Below are positions 21,986-35,389 of a DNA stretch of 64,000 nucleotides, piece by piece. The DNA is from Acanthornis magna (Eukaryota > Chordata > Aves > Passeriformes > Acanthizidae): assembly GCA_036785705.1 (NCBI GenBank), contig JAWUZG010000365.1, forward strand, positions 124,001 to 188,000, written 5' to 3'. The stretch's first letter is position 1, and the number at the start of each line of letters is the position of its first letter. The translations under genes and the position numbers were made by a program. Under the pieces are notes generated by a model that worked only from the letters and a program-made list of their open reading frames with translations, was not told where the DNA came from and did no database searches.

Positions 21986-24900
21986 CTGTATGTGGGCAGG
22001 ACTAACCCCAAGCAGGTAAAGGCAAAGGCATTTTTTCCCCAGGTATGACAGGAAACTTTCAAAAACAGCTTTGGACAATTATGGGTGGGCTGTGATTCTT
22101 GACTCCTCACTGGACTCAAGAATGGTATGAACACTGGTATGATACCTGCAAGGAAAGAGAGAGCAATGCAGATAGGATAAAATCATTGTCCAGAACATCT
22201 CTCCTGGCTGCTTATCCCCCCAGGTACACATAGCAGCTTTGCAGGGTACAGAAATTATAAACTTTTTGAAGCCGGAAAATGAATGATGTTTACATTTAGT
22301 TAAGTGGAGGAGAGAGATGGCAGAGTGACTGCCAACAATCACTGGGCTGGTTTAAATTGCTTTTCACCAGCAGTCACCTGAGCAGGTCTGTGCCAAGACA
22401 CCAGGAAAAGCTGCTAGTATAAGAGCAAGTTTATGCACTTCAGAGCGGTACTGGAAGGTACTGCAATAGTGATTGACATCAATATGGAGATATTCAGAAG
22501 AGAGGAAGGAAAAAAATAAGTGGATGGATTCAGAAGAAAGAGTGGAAATGCAAAGTTCAGGAGGACACCATTTTACAGTACACAATTGCACAGATTAGCA
22601 AGTTAGATGGTACTGAAACAAAATATCCAGTATTGAAATTAATGACCATAAAAATATCCCAGCAGAAAGATGGAGATTCATTGAAACATAACGCATACTG
22701 TAAATAATCATTAAGTAAGTTAATCTTTAAGGATACCAAAAAGTATCTTTATACACTGGAGGGGCCAAGAGACTTTGAAGTCTTTCCATTTTTCACCTTG
22801 TAATTCACAACTTTTAGACCATTATGCAATTGCAAAATTTTAAAGAAGCTTCAGTGATAACCCTGAAAGTCACAAGAAGATGAACAGAAATGATATGATA
22901 AAAAGGAAGGTATGGTCTTCATTCATTTTCTTAACATCAACCTTTACTTTTGACTGTTCCAGTGTGTACTAAGAATCAATATTTATACATTGGAAAGCAC
23001 CTAAGCTCAAATATTTCAAATTTCAAAGATTTTGGATTCTAAACCCAACAATATCTTTATTAACTAGCACTGTTCAATCACAAGACTCCACATATTTTGG
23101 GAAACACAATTCAGATGAAAAATCTGGTTTTGCTATGGTTTTGAGATTCAAGTGACTTCCAGTGGGACAAGATTAGGAAGAAATAGGAAGAAATGGGAAG
23201 AGCTGTAGAAGAACCTGTTCAGAAATTAGTACAGTGACACACGAATAAAGCTTGTGGAGTTCAAGGACTTTCTCTAACTAGTCCTGAAAAAACGAACCTC
23301 AAAGCCAGCCATTCTCCAATTAAAAAAAAATCATCATTTCTGCCAAGTTTACTGTCTGGTTGTTTTCTTTTATCAACTAATGAAAAAATATCAAGAAAAT
23401 TAGTTGGGACTTCCCATGCAGACCAGACTGAATTGAAGCTATAACAAAACTCCAGACAAAATGAGATGAACTATTCAAAATTTCATTTTTGCAATACTGA
23501 CACCTCTCTAGCGATACGTTTAAGGCTCTAGAGAGAAAACACTACAAAGCCATCCAACATACTGCACTAAACATTAAACAGAACATTTGACAGAGGTGTT
23601 ATATAGAAGCAGGAAGAAGTATGAGTAGAGACTGCTGGACAATAACAGCTTAACCCGTGGTGAAATAATGTACTGCACCAAGGTCTGGGTAATCAGTTAC
23701 AGGAGTTAAATAAAGCTAGCAAAATTTTTACAGATACCTCATTATAGAAGTACTTTCTAGAAAACTGACAGAACCCAATAGAGGGTAAAAAAAACAACCA
23801 AATAAAGCCCAGCTGACACAAAAGAAAAAGGAAGCAGAAAGACATAATGTCTCATGTTTTAAACCCTTAAAATATATTTCTGAGTATTTCCAGTCTATTC
23901 AGAATTTAATTCAGCTTTTAAACAGACCTTTAACATTCAGGTCTTTGTTAGCACATGTGTCTTTTAGTATGTGTCAGCACCTTTGGTATGTAAAAATCAC
24001 TGTGCATTATGTTTTACCATGTATTTCACAGTTCTTTGTTCCTTGCACCACAAATAGAATTGTGGTTTTGAAAACTCTCTAGACACATGCTGCACTTTTT
24101 GCAATCTATTTTCTGCAAAGAATTGCTCTCAAACTAGGTAGCACTCTCTCTTGAACTTGTAATAAATACAAGAATGTTGGGACACACTCAGAACTTATTT
24201 ATGCCCAATAACTTTTTTTTTTGGTCTGGTGAGTAAATCATTCTTCACCTGAAAGTACATAAAGGCAATTATATTGGCTCGTGCCGAAAGGTGAAAAACA
24301 GCACATAAAATAATAAATAGCAGAAAGAGGGTATTTAAATAGGCATGTAAACTATGCTTTTCACATTGAAGAACATAATAAGAGAAATATGATCCTATTT
24401 TAGCAGAACCTACAGGATTGTTAGGGTGGTAGTACTGAGGTCTGTCCAAGTACTCAGGATCTTACACACCAAACAAGACAATAAAATAATACATTTTGTC
24501 TAAAATAATAAATTTTCAACCATACAGTGAAACAAACAGAGAGCAGTCAGGAAAATACAGGAAACTGAATCTCAACAGTTGCAGCAGATTTTTCAAGAAG
24601 AAAAGAAGAATGATTAAAGACTAAACAGAGAGATCTGACCAAACAGTGTCCCTCTTCAGAAGGTGGCATCATTGCAGATAAATTCTACTGACTGCAGTAC
24701 ATTACTCAATAGGGGTATGCCAGTTTTAGTACATCATAAATGACTTCTGAATTAGTATTTTAATGATGTACCTTACAGCTGGCTCTGCAATCAGTGGGAA
24801 AATCAGATTTGCACAATGAAAATGCAATATTTACTCATTTTTTTCTGAACCCCAAACTGACCCTAAATACTTCTGCCTCTGTCCCAAATCTCAGTGAAAC

Positions 24901-25868
24901 ACAAAGTTGAAAACCAATTTTATCACTGTGTATCTGTCCTGTGAATTGGTCCCTGCTGGGAGAGACCAGAAAGGTCTGTGGTCTGTGCTGCTGGAGCACA
25001 ATCTCACTTTGCAAACTGAGGAGCTGGCTCAGGCTCATGATGTTTGTTCTGACCCTCCCCCAGAATAGCCCATGTAGCATCAGAGTACCCCAAGCAGGAT
25101 CTGTCCAGGTCCACGAGGCTGCTGCACCCAGGACAGGACTCTCAACTGGACCAGAGCAGACCCCTGGAGAAAAGCAGCCCCTGAAGAAAAGCACCTTGTG
25201 CTGTGAGCAGCCCCTCCATGGCACTGCTCAGACTTCGAACCTTACATGACTTTGCCGCTGAGTGATGCTTTGGCAGGCCATGGAAAGGTGCCCTGGCACC
25301 TTTTCTCCAGTGCAGCACTTGTATGCCAGCCCCTCTTTCACTGTAGCTAACCAGGATTTCCTGGAGTTTTTCTCATTTTCTACCTGTACTGTTTTGCTCC
25401 TGGAATGAATATTAGGAAGCAAGCACAGAATAGCATTTGATAGACAGTGTGTCAGGCCTACTTACACCATTTTTTCCATAACACAGAGAAACTCCGGTTT
25501 ATAATAGGAGTTCTAAGACAATTATAATTACCACAGCTCAGACTATGATGCTTCAACGGAAAGGAAATGGTGCTATTACAGGAATTTGAAAGATACCAAG
25601 AGAGGGGGGGATGCTTTCAGGATTTATTAGATGCTGCCACTGTAATGCCCTTTCTTTGAGAAAACAGCACAGAGTACCACTCCCTGCTGATTCTAAAGCA
25701 CAGTGAATGAGAGCACAGCTCACAATTATGGCAAACTTTGAAACCTGTCAGTCAAGGAGCAGAGCTGGTAATGCCAAACAAAACAGCAGATTTACACCTG
25801 GGAAATGAGGCTATAATGTAAGAAATACATTTTCTTTGCTCTCATTTATAACAGTAGTGGGAGAATTA

Positions 25869-25932
25869 ACTACAGGGGATTCTTAGCATATTTACAAGAC
25901 ACTACAGGAGGCTTTTGGCATATTTACAAGCA
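25869..25932. repeat. Imperfect 32-bp tandem duplication
   Basis: ACTACAGGGGATTCTTAGCA at 25869 and ACTACAGGAGGCTTTTGGCA at 25901 are each followed by TATTTACAAG. The period is 32 bases and the copies differ at several positions, so the duplication is older than the one at 551-864. Confidence 0.7.
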
Positions 25933-28900
25933 ACAATGGCATCATTTTACATGCAGAAGTTTAAATACTGTAAAGTCTGCTCTGTCTTTAGTTTCTGTGA
26001 TTTAAGGCATCTGTATCCCCACCTTAAGTTTAAACAGCTACATGCTCTATTAATTCGTTACACTCAAAGGGATTTTGAGATGAATTTTCTAAAAGCAGCA
26101 GGACATTCGGGTTTGGAATCTCTTTTTATTTTATTTAATGCTTTGTTTTAAAAGGGGAAAGAAAAAGGCATTTTTAATGCTTCAAAATCACATGGGGTTT
26201 TTTAGACTTTGTTTTTGTTTGCAAAAATAAAATGCTGACACTAAAGATGTGTGCAGTAGCTTCAGACAGTTGAAGCCTGTTAAGCTGCTGGGCTTTACTT
26301 CTTTTACAGAGCAAGAACAAGAAATCAACGTATCTTCTATTCCACTCTATGGTCTTGGGAAAGGAGACATGGAGGGGGATAGAAGGAACAGGATATATGA
26401 CAGGAATATTCTGTGTCTGCTGTAAACTTGGTTGAATGCAAAAACCAAACTGGACCTGGCCCTAACAGGAATCTGTCATTTCCATTCTCCAGTTCTGGGG
26501 AGCCCAGGGCATGGGCTCACTGGACACGACCATACTCTGTGACATGTGTTTTGCAGCCAAACAGCGGTGGGGCTGAGGGGTGCTCAGATGGCAAGACTGG
26601 CTAAAGCTGCCTTTTGGTCACATCCATCTAACATTTTCTTATTTGAAATATAAAACCTAGATTACGCAAATACCGATCACACAGCTCCTAAATTTTTTGT
26701 GTGAGAAATCAAAGAGTTCATGTTAAAATGATGTCCTAAGGACAGGGCTCTGTACAATGTGTGAGCGCAATGACACACAGAACTCCTCTCTGAGACAGGC
26801 TGAAGGACCAAGCCTGATCACTTCCCCCATAGGAACAGAACCTACAGGAGCCACAGCAGTGTCTGCTCCCTGCCATACTGAAACCCACAGTTTCTTATAA
26901 CCTTGATCTGTGACATGTGACTACAGCCTGGGGATAAAAATCAGTTTCATGCCTCCTCTTTCACTGTATTTTAACACATTCACTTGCAGCAAGACTTGCT
27001 CAAGCCGAAAAGGAAAGACAAGACAGAAGACAGATTCATCTTCACCTGAATTTAGGAATGCAACTGAGGGACTTGATAGCGAAACGTCCCCCAGAGCTCT
27101 CCTGGACAGGTACTCATGTCCCAAGAGTAAATTAGTCCACCCACAATCAGCTTCAATAAAAAAAGAGAAAAAAACAGAATTATCAATTGCTTGAATTTGA
27201 CACAAATTAACACTATCCAAAACAAAATATTGTAATATATATTTTTGGTAGACATTATTGTCTTTTACTGCTTTATAATGCATTTACATTTTTAATAAAA
27301 TTCTGGATACATATCTATGCATAAAATTTCCTTCAATTTTTTTATTAAGTCTAATAAAAATTCATTATATATTCATGCAATTCCAGGAAACTTACCAATT
27401 ATTATGGTTGAACCTAGCCTGCAATATTTAATACTCATAAAATATGTTCATTCATGATCATCAGTACACATAACATCAAAACAAAACCAAAATTTTCTGT
27501 ATGTGGGTTTCTTTTGTAAAATAAATGCTTTAACCTCTCAGGTGCAGTGAGACACCAGAGGAGATAAAATCTGAAGCAGCTTTGTTATTTTTAGCTTAAT
27601 TATGGCTCACCTCTGAAGGAAGGTGATGAAAAAGAAAGGAGAGTTTCAGAGGATAGAAACACTGGAGCTTAAGACAGACCCATTTTCTGGTTTTCTTTGA
27701 AAACCTATTTGAACAAGTTTGCTTGTGACAAAACCAAGGGGCAATGAATGCACAGCAGATCAGCCCTTCACACCAGCTGGAAGCAGCCTGTGTGCCCTCC
27801 CCCAGCCCCACAGCTTCCTCCTCCCAGCATCTTTCACATGAAACCCAAAATTCCCCTGCGGGACAGGCTTTTAATTGCCACCTTCCATTACTCATAACAA
27901 CACTGGCTAAATGATGGGCCAAACTCTGCCATCACTTAATTCTAAATGCACCATTTCATTAAATTAAGGCAGAATCAAGATGTGGCACCGTATGTGTAGA
28001 TTGTTCAGATTTTTGGCTATATATAGGAAGGAGGGGTTCAGTTCCTAAAGTTATGGCACTAAATCAGATGCTTGGGTTTCCTGATAGCATAATGTCAGTA
28101 AAATTTAGCACAGATGCTCCGATTTCTCTGTGCAAGTCCCAATTAAAGAGCCTAGGATTGCATGGCATGTGGGACTCCTGATCCAACCATAAATTCATGC
28201 ACATTCACGCCCCTGCTGAAAGTAATTGTGATTGTAAAATAGGATTTTGCCTCTAAAAATGAAGATGCTAATTTTGTGTGCCTGATACAATTCCTGCTGC
28301 CATTGCACCATGGTGGGAGCCACATTCTTTCACAATTATTTCCTCATCTCTGCTCCGCTTTCCTTTCTTCTTACTGAGTACATGACTGAGTGTGTGCTGA
28401 TCCACAAACCCCAGTAACTCAGAGCTCATGAAAACTGATCCCTTGCAGTGCCTCAACTACCATCATAAATAACTTGGATTTAGAGCCTGTTGCAAAGTAA
28501 CAACACTGCCAAGTATTAAGCTAATAATTAATTAGCTGAGTTTAGAAGTAGTCACTCTTCAACTTAATAAATTGTAACTGGTGGAAACGGAGTCAAAGTC
28601 CACCTCTAATAAGAGATATACTACACTGCCATACATGTAACTGTTCAATACAACTCAAAATGTGCCAGTTAAGTATCCCTGAGTATATCAATTTAGTTAT
28701 CTGGATTATTTACTACTGCAGGATGTGTCACTTTGGTACTATTCATATTACTCGCCTTTACTGTGCATACATTTCATATTCAATGAAAACCTATATTTAT
28801 GAAATGATTAAGTGATACAGGATCTCTAAGGCCCCTTACACAATAAAATACTTTGATAGCATATGGTCTGACATACAATTATTTTACTCTTTGATTTATT

Positions 28901-29108
28901 TATATGCTGTAAACTAAAAATATTTAGAAAGTTATCTTCTAGATTGTGAATAACGGTCTATAAGAATCTGGCATTATTGTTATTTTATTCAGGAAACTAC
29001 TATTATACACAGTCTTGTCTCAGATATGTTGCTCCATTTGTATGACTTTACCATTTTATATTAATACACCTAGAGCAGTTTAGGGTTTCATTTAGGTCTA
29101 TTTAACTG

Positions 29109-29125
29109 TTTTTTTTTTTTTTTTT
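29109..29125. repeat. Poly-T run
   Basis: An uninterrupted run of 17 T followed by GGGG. No element body of a recognisable poly-A retroposon lies beside it. Confidence 0.9.
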
Positions 29126-32100
29126 GGGGTGGTGTATAAAGCAGCTTGACTCACCTTCCATCTTTATTGGCATTTTTACAGAACAAAATTCGATGCCTAC
29201 TCTATCAATCTTCACACAGATAGGTAATTTTTTTACTCACGATTTGTGTTGCCTTTGAAAAGGCTGCACATTATTTACTTGTACATAAATGGTATGCCAG
29301 CCTGAGCCTCAAGGGAGGATTTCCTTACTTCAAAAATTTTACACTTTTGAAAAAACTACCTACGGAACACCATACACAATTGTGGGATGCCCAGTGCCCC
29401 TCAATTCATCCCTTCAAAAAACAGAGGAGCTGGCAGAGGTGATGTGGTGAATTTTCAGACATAGTAGCTTGGAAATCAGCCCAGACTGCATCTGTGTCCT
29501 TGCAGTCTCCAGGAAGGCATTTTTCAGTGGATGCTGTAGCCCTGGGCACAGTGCATTTGCTTGCAAAGTGATATCAAGAATCACATTTGCAACAAGTAAA
29601 ACCTGAGCTATATTGATATCCTAATACACTGCAGAATGACTTCTGAAAGTAATTTTCTGAGTTTTAAGACTGTTGAAAGCTAACAGCAAACTTCTAGAAC
29701 ATAAATAATACTTTTTTAACTTGTTGCAAATGCACAGTGATACCTTTCCACAAAGAATGCTGCCTTTTAAGATCAATTTTAATGCATTCGAAATATATTC
29801 AAATTTCTGTAGGAGAGAGTATTGAATTCTACTAGCAGTTTTCCTGTCCTGGGGGAATATGCCCAGAATCTTCTTCATTTCATATCAGGAAGACCATATA
29901 AATTAGAAAAATAGGAGACAATAGACTAAATTCTTAATAGTCACATAGTGCATATGCATTATTTACAAGGCAAAAGGGTTAAGTATTAGAAAAGCTGAAA
30001 CCAGCTCCCATACTAAAGAAAGGGATATTTGAGATAAGATTACGTGACTCCAATACTAATCTTTTAGGTATTTTAAATTCAAATTCTATTCAGTAGAAAA
30101 CACTGTAGATCATTGTATATTTATGAACAGTAGCCAAAAACACCTCTTCAATTTTATCATTAATAGAGTTGGAATAGGTCAAAATCAACTTAAATTAAGA
30201 GGATTGAATGAAAGAATAAAGGCTTGTAAATTCAAATTCTTTTGTTTGTAAAGCCTGATTAGAAAAACATGTAACAAAAAATTACCCCAAATTGCAAACA
30301 TCTTGTGAAAAAGACCATCACTGGTTTACTAGGTTTGGACCTGTCACATTGATTTCTGAGCAGGCACCTTCAAAACCACATGACCTCTCCAGTGGAAGGG
30401 AGAGAATTACAGTTTCCACACACAGATTTTGACTCACTCTGTTGTTGCAGCACAAGAACTTTGTTTCGGTCACACAGTGTTTGACCAACTCTGTCTCTTA
30501 CAGACATCACAGAGTAGAAGGGATCTTTGGCATGCCAGGATGAGGCTAAACCTCTGCTTTAGTAAGCTGCTAAAAATGAGGTAGTACAATGTCACTGAGA
30601 GGTGGGAGAGGCACAGTGTTTCTCTTATGGAGACAGTGCAAAGTCCATTCTCGAGTCTTCCTGGCAGCACACCCGGAAAACCAAAAACAACCCAAGAACA
30701 CTAAGAAGGAATCACCAAAGGTCAAGTCAGCACCTGTCTCCTCCAGCTTTGTGAGGCAGCCCAGGTGCCCTCTTCCTTCTGAGTGATGTACCCTGCAAAG
30801 CACTCAACTCACTGCCCACTGCACTTTGTCCTCCAGTTTCACCAAATGAAGTTTTTTTCAAAGAAGACCAACACAAAACAATAGTACTCAAACACCTAAC
30901 ACTGAAATATTTACTCTCGTTTCTGTTGCACTAATTGTCATCCTTTGATATGCTTGCATTAAGCAAGAAAACTTCTGTGAAGCTAGTAGAATAGCCAAGT
31001 CTCTATTTTCAAACACTGCTATTCCTAAATATTTACAGTATAAAAGGCCTGACATGCAATCTATCCTGGGAAAGTGTCAGAAAACAACCTGCAACATATT
31101 AAAATTTTGTTCATTATTGCATAAACCATCAAATGCCAAGTACCTCACTTCAAAGAAAATAAATCATTAAAATCCATTCTAGCTTCCTAGTCCTCCAAAA
31201 GTCTCCTTAACAGATCTATCGTGCCACCACAAGAGAGAAGCCACAGATGGCTTCATGCTACAGACTTTGCTCACCATCTACTGCTAGAACATTTTTGTGT
31301 CATTCTCTGCCTCCCCACAAAATGTCCCAGCCTGGTGAAGATCAGATACAGAGATCAACAAAAGCTAGAACAACACTGCTGGTGATGCTATACATTATTT
31401 ACTCATTTTAAAAAAAGAAAAAAATACTGCGAAGCTTACAGCAAATAGCACTGCTGACCCTCTTCACCAGTAAGTAGGACCTCTGGAGGTACCAGGGCAA
31501 AGTGCTGAGCAGCAGTGCCTTGGAAGAAGTGAAGAGCAAGGGAGCAGCACCAAGACAGTGTCTTCCCTCTCTTTCTCCCCAGCGCCACTAGGTAAGAACA
31601 GGGACTGAAGGATTCTCCAAGTGCCTTGAAAACAATCAGAACTGACCTGAAGAGCTTTGCCTTTGTGGTGAAGCTCTTCAGCTAAACACATGCAAAGGCA
31701 GGGACTCTGTTTTCATGCTGGAGTTGGGCATCCCCTGGGAGAGCTCAGGATGACCCATGTGGCACTCAGGGGGTCACTACTGCAACATTCTCTTTAACAC
31801 ACAGAGCAACTTTAAAAGAATTTCTGTCTTAGGGAATGGGCTTTTCATTTTGCAATGAATGAAAATAACTTGTGCTACTGTTTCAACACAGGAGAATCTA
31901 TAATATAAATTGGTACTCTTAGCTGCCATGATATTCTACTTATCCATATAATTTTACATCTTCTTACAAACTCTTCTGTAACATCATTTTATCATGCATT
32001 CCTACCAGTGTGAGAATGCCTTCTATTGAATGACTTTCAGATTTTGGTTTTTACTGTTCAGAACAGGGAAAATCTTGTTTGTTCAAAATTAATTTTTAAA

Positions 32101-33551
32101 AAATTTTAAAAATAAACTGAAATATCACTATTCCATATTAAAAACAAAATCAGTTTGTATTTTTGTTATGAATAGCTGATGAAAATCCGTAGCTCTACTA
32201 AAAAGGTGTCTCTGCTTCACAGACGTAGAATTCAAGAAAACATGAGACACTCTTCGTTACATGCACATGAGGTAATAACACTCATACTTGTGTATCAAAT
32301 AAATTACTAGAGAGATATAAAGACTATTTATATTTTAACACACATGTTGCATAAAAGCTAGTTAGTTAGATGGAAAACCTCCTGGTCTCTCTTCAATCCA
32401 TAGGATCAAATATATTTTCCTAATTAGTAAGTAAGATCATAACAGTTTTGAGGAAATTTCTGCTGTGCTAATATGGAAATCTTTCATTCCCTAAAGATGA
32501 AAGTTTTATGTGGTAAATAAATGTAGAACTTGTAGTCATAACAATGTAAGAAGTGAAAATGCCTAAGATGCAAGAAGACTTGTCCTAATGTGCCCATTAG
32601 TCATTTGTTTGAAAGCATTTCATTCTTCCCCTCCCCTTTTAATGCATATTGCACAACATTAGCATTGCTCCATATGAAATGGCTAATAGTTCAGGATTCT
32701 TGAAGTAATTTTAAATCAAACTCTTCTGGAAGCTTCTTTCCTTTCTTTTCTTAAAATACTGCTTAATTTTGGAAAACAAGCAGCATGGTATGATACAACA
32801 GCATCCGCAAAACTAAGGCGAAAACCCCACTCAATCAGCCCATGTAAACCCCTATGACTACCTACTCCTGCAAGCTAACTGCACATTCCACGTATTTGGC
32901 TCACAGATTAAAACATTTGACAAACAGGCAATGCCCAGTGACTGTTAAATGGACATGGTTTAGCTCCTCAACAGGACATAGCATAACACACTATGCATTG
33001 TGGAAGAAGACAGAGCAGAAGGAGACAGAAGCAGCAAAGAGACCAAACCAGGATGTTCTTCTGAGATGTCTGAAGCCAGACCTGCCCTGCCTGGCACGGA
33101 AAACACCTTCTCATCATGTGGTTTCACAGGCTGAAGAATCTTCCAGGTCCTAAGAAATTCAAGTATGCATCTACATCTAATTTGGTTGTAAAATAAAATA
33201 ATAGCAAATTAAATCCTACAGTGCTGCCCCTCATTACTGCCCTGCACTATCAGTGTTCTATCACAAAGTGTATCTTGGCACATGCATGGCACATGCACAT
33301 GTGTATCTACAGATTGATTCTTTGTGAGGCTTTGTGACCTCTAAGAAGCATTTGTTTCTACTGCCCACAGGCATGCAATGTGCTTTGCCTGTGCTTATTC
33401 GCCCTGAAATCCAGCACTCCCGAGGCTACAGCACCACTGTAAGGTCTGCAACTTACCAACCCATTCCACATAGGATGTCTCAAATGATTACTAGATATTA
33501 TTTTGGGCAACTCTACAGAGAGCCTTATTTTTACATAATATTACCACATCT

Positions 33552-33590
33552 CATAAAATAATAAAATCATTAAGGCTGGAAAAGATTATG
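33552..33590 (-). mobile_element. Short CR1 3'-end remnant
   Basis: ATAATAAAATCATTAAGGCT followed by GGAAAAGATTATG resembles the reverse complement of a CR1 3' end (ATCATAGAATCATTAAGG followed by TTGGAAAAGACC). Only about 40 bases are recognisable and the rest of the element is missing or decayed. Confidence 0.5.
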
Positions 33591-33800
33591 CCCCTGTCAT
33601 GACTTCCTGTTATTTATGATTTCTGTTATTTTCCTGCCTTCATTTTAGATTTTACTCTAGCTGCCCTTTCCAAACCAATTTTCATATAACTGGACATTTT
33701 AGCACATATTTCATTTGCTTGCAGGTGTCAAGGAAGTGGAGTCAGAAAGAGCATGATTTTTGTTGTTCAAGACACAGATGTACCCACTTCCAGAGAATAA
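33591..33800. other. Unique sequence between the CR1 tail and the microsatellite
   Basis: Nothing recognised. The open frames on both strands here run into the microsatellite and take their length from it. Confidence 0.5.
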
Positions 33801-33918
33801 TTCCTTCCTTCCTTCCGCACCATTCCTTCCTTCCTTCCTTCCTTCCGCACCATTCCTTCCTTCCGCACCATTCCTTCCTTCCTTCCTTCCTTCCTTCCTT
33901 CCTTCCTTCCTTCCTTCC
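33801..33918. repeat. Interrupted (TTCC)n microsatellite with three GCACCA interruptions
   Basis: The array reads (TTCC)4, GCACCA, (TTCC)6, GCACCA, (TTCC)3, GCACCA, (TTCC)12. The same six-base interruption occurs three times, at 33817-33822, 33847-33852 and 33865-33870. This suggests that an interrupted unit was itself copied by slippage or unequal exchange. The strand is a pure polypyrimidine tract between interruptions. It creates repetitive reading frames on both strands (PSFLPHHS on plus, RKEGRK on minus) that are not genes. Confidence 0.97.
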
Positions 33919-34949
33919 CCTTGATTTACTTTCTTTTCAGCCTTTCCTGTATTTGGCAATATTTTTCTTCTACTACACGTGTTTAAAGAAATCAGAAACA
34001 AAAACGCAGTAGCAGATTTCTGAAGCCTCCTTTTCCCAGTGTCACCTAGCCTGAATTAATTGTAGATATATTGATCACTTTTCCATTTCCACACAGATTT
34101 CTGCTTTCTACTTATTTCCATATTCTCTGTATCATTTCCTTCTCTTTTGTCAATTCTTTTTCTCTCATCATTGGCCCCTGACACCACCTCATTCCATTCA
34201 GTTCAATACTTCATTCAGCATATTAGTGACAAAAGACATAAACAAGTGGCTTTTCCCTCTCAAAAAAGATGTCACTGTTAACAGGCACTTTAATAGACAA
34301 TTTAGAGACACTGTGTGAACAAGGATTACTGATCTTTCTCACATGCAACTTGTTAATGAAAATGATCGGTGTAGAGAAACTTTTTCTGGGGTATCAAGAC
34401 CACTTATGATGATGTATGTACAGTGCATTATATTTGATTCACACTCCTAGATTTTAAGCTTACTGCAGAAAGGCTCTTTTTCGGAGTGATCATTACTCAT
34501 GCAAAATACCTCATATGGCTTTGCAGAACCTGAAAATCTATATGAATTTCCATCAGAACTCCTGCTTAGCATGAAACAACAGTTGCTGTTCCGGAAGAAC
34601 AAAAAGTTACTCCTCAGGCTTTCAGCACATGTTTTTAGTAGTAGAGCATCTTCCTCAGTGGCCTATCTTTTCTCAGGCTTGTCCTGAAAATCCTACATTC
34701 TTTAACCAGCATAGGATCAACGTCAGAAATTATTAAACTTGCTTCCTCAGCATCATAGCACTTCCCCAGAAACTCCAACTGCTGTCAGCAGTACAAGCTT
34801 TAAAGGCACCTGAGTAGACTGCCGGCAGTTTTATGAGAGAGAAAAAAAGATGATAAGCAAACACTTCTCAGCCAGACCTACCTTGTCCAACTCTTTTTCA
34901 TATCAAAGCTAAAAAAATGTACAAAAACCCTGTCACCATTTCAGCTAAT
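33919..34949. other. Unique non-coding sequence, nothing recognised
   Basis: AT-rich, T-rich on the plus strand, with only short reading frames. No repeat family or RNA gene is visible. Confidence 0.5.
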
Positions 34950-35340
34950 CAAATTCTGTGGTTGCTGGCGTGTGTGTGCACACACTGACCTCTACAATGT
35001 CATGACTTTCAGGTTGCTCATTGATTTCCAGGAATCAAAAATGTGATGCAAATAAGGAATTGCAAGTCAATTAGCTCTTATCACGAGCTCACAGTCTGCG
35101 GCAATGGGATGACACGCGGCTCTGCATAACAATTGGAAACAAGGCTTTTCCAGCCAGGTAAATGTCCTCAAAGGCAAGATGTGTCCCCTTTCACAAAAAG
35201 AGATGCAGTCAGCAACATGATTAAAGCCTCTGCACATGATACAGGACTGATTTTAACATTTGTCAGCAATTTCACATGGTATGAGCCCTCCCTTCCCACT
35301 TATCCTGTACATGAGATACCAGTGTAATCACAGTTTCAGT
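34950..35340. promoter_or_regulatory. Enhancer-like non-coding block with octamer and Sox-Oct-like composite
   Basis: The block holds a perfect octamer ATGCAAAT at 35046-35053, a homeodomain-type TCAATTAG at 35068-35075, and CTCTGCATAACAATTG at 35120-35135. In the last, an octamer-like half (TGCAT) is followed after one base by a Sox core ACAAT, the order and spacing of Sox-Oct composites. Four CpGs fall between 35093 and 35120 in a CpG-poor region, suggesting selection or low methylation. A GTGTGTGCACACAC palindrome lies near 34972-34985. It contains no recognised repeat and its reading frames are short. Conservation is inferred from appearance, not measured. Confidence 0.45.
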
Positions 35341-35389
35341 CTGCACACAGAAGGAAAGCTTTTCTTTCCCTCCTTATTACTCTTCAATT

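Larger units (their letters stand above)
21986..33551. other. Unique non-coding sequence
   Basis: No gene, RNA or clear repeat was recognised in this long stretch. The composition is AT-rich, with a GC-richer patch at 24940-25270 whose reading frames (129 codons minus, 102 codons plus) shadow each other. An imperfect 32-bp tandem duplication lies at 25869-25932. A 17-base T run is at 29109-29125. A patch at 28460-28600 with TAATAATTAATTAGCTGAG has a conserved-element look but no other support. Confidence 0.5.

Noticed and set aside
33711..34012. Repetitive frames (SFLPHH-like on plus, RKEGRK-like on minus) that could look like a repeat protein
   Set aside because: Both are direct translations of the TTCC microsatellite.
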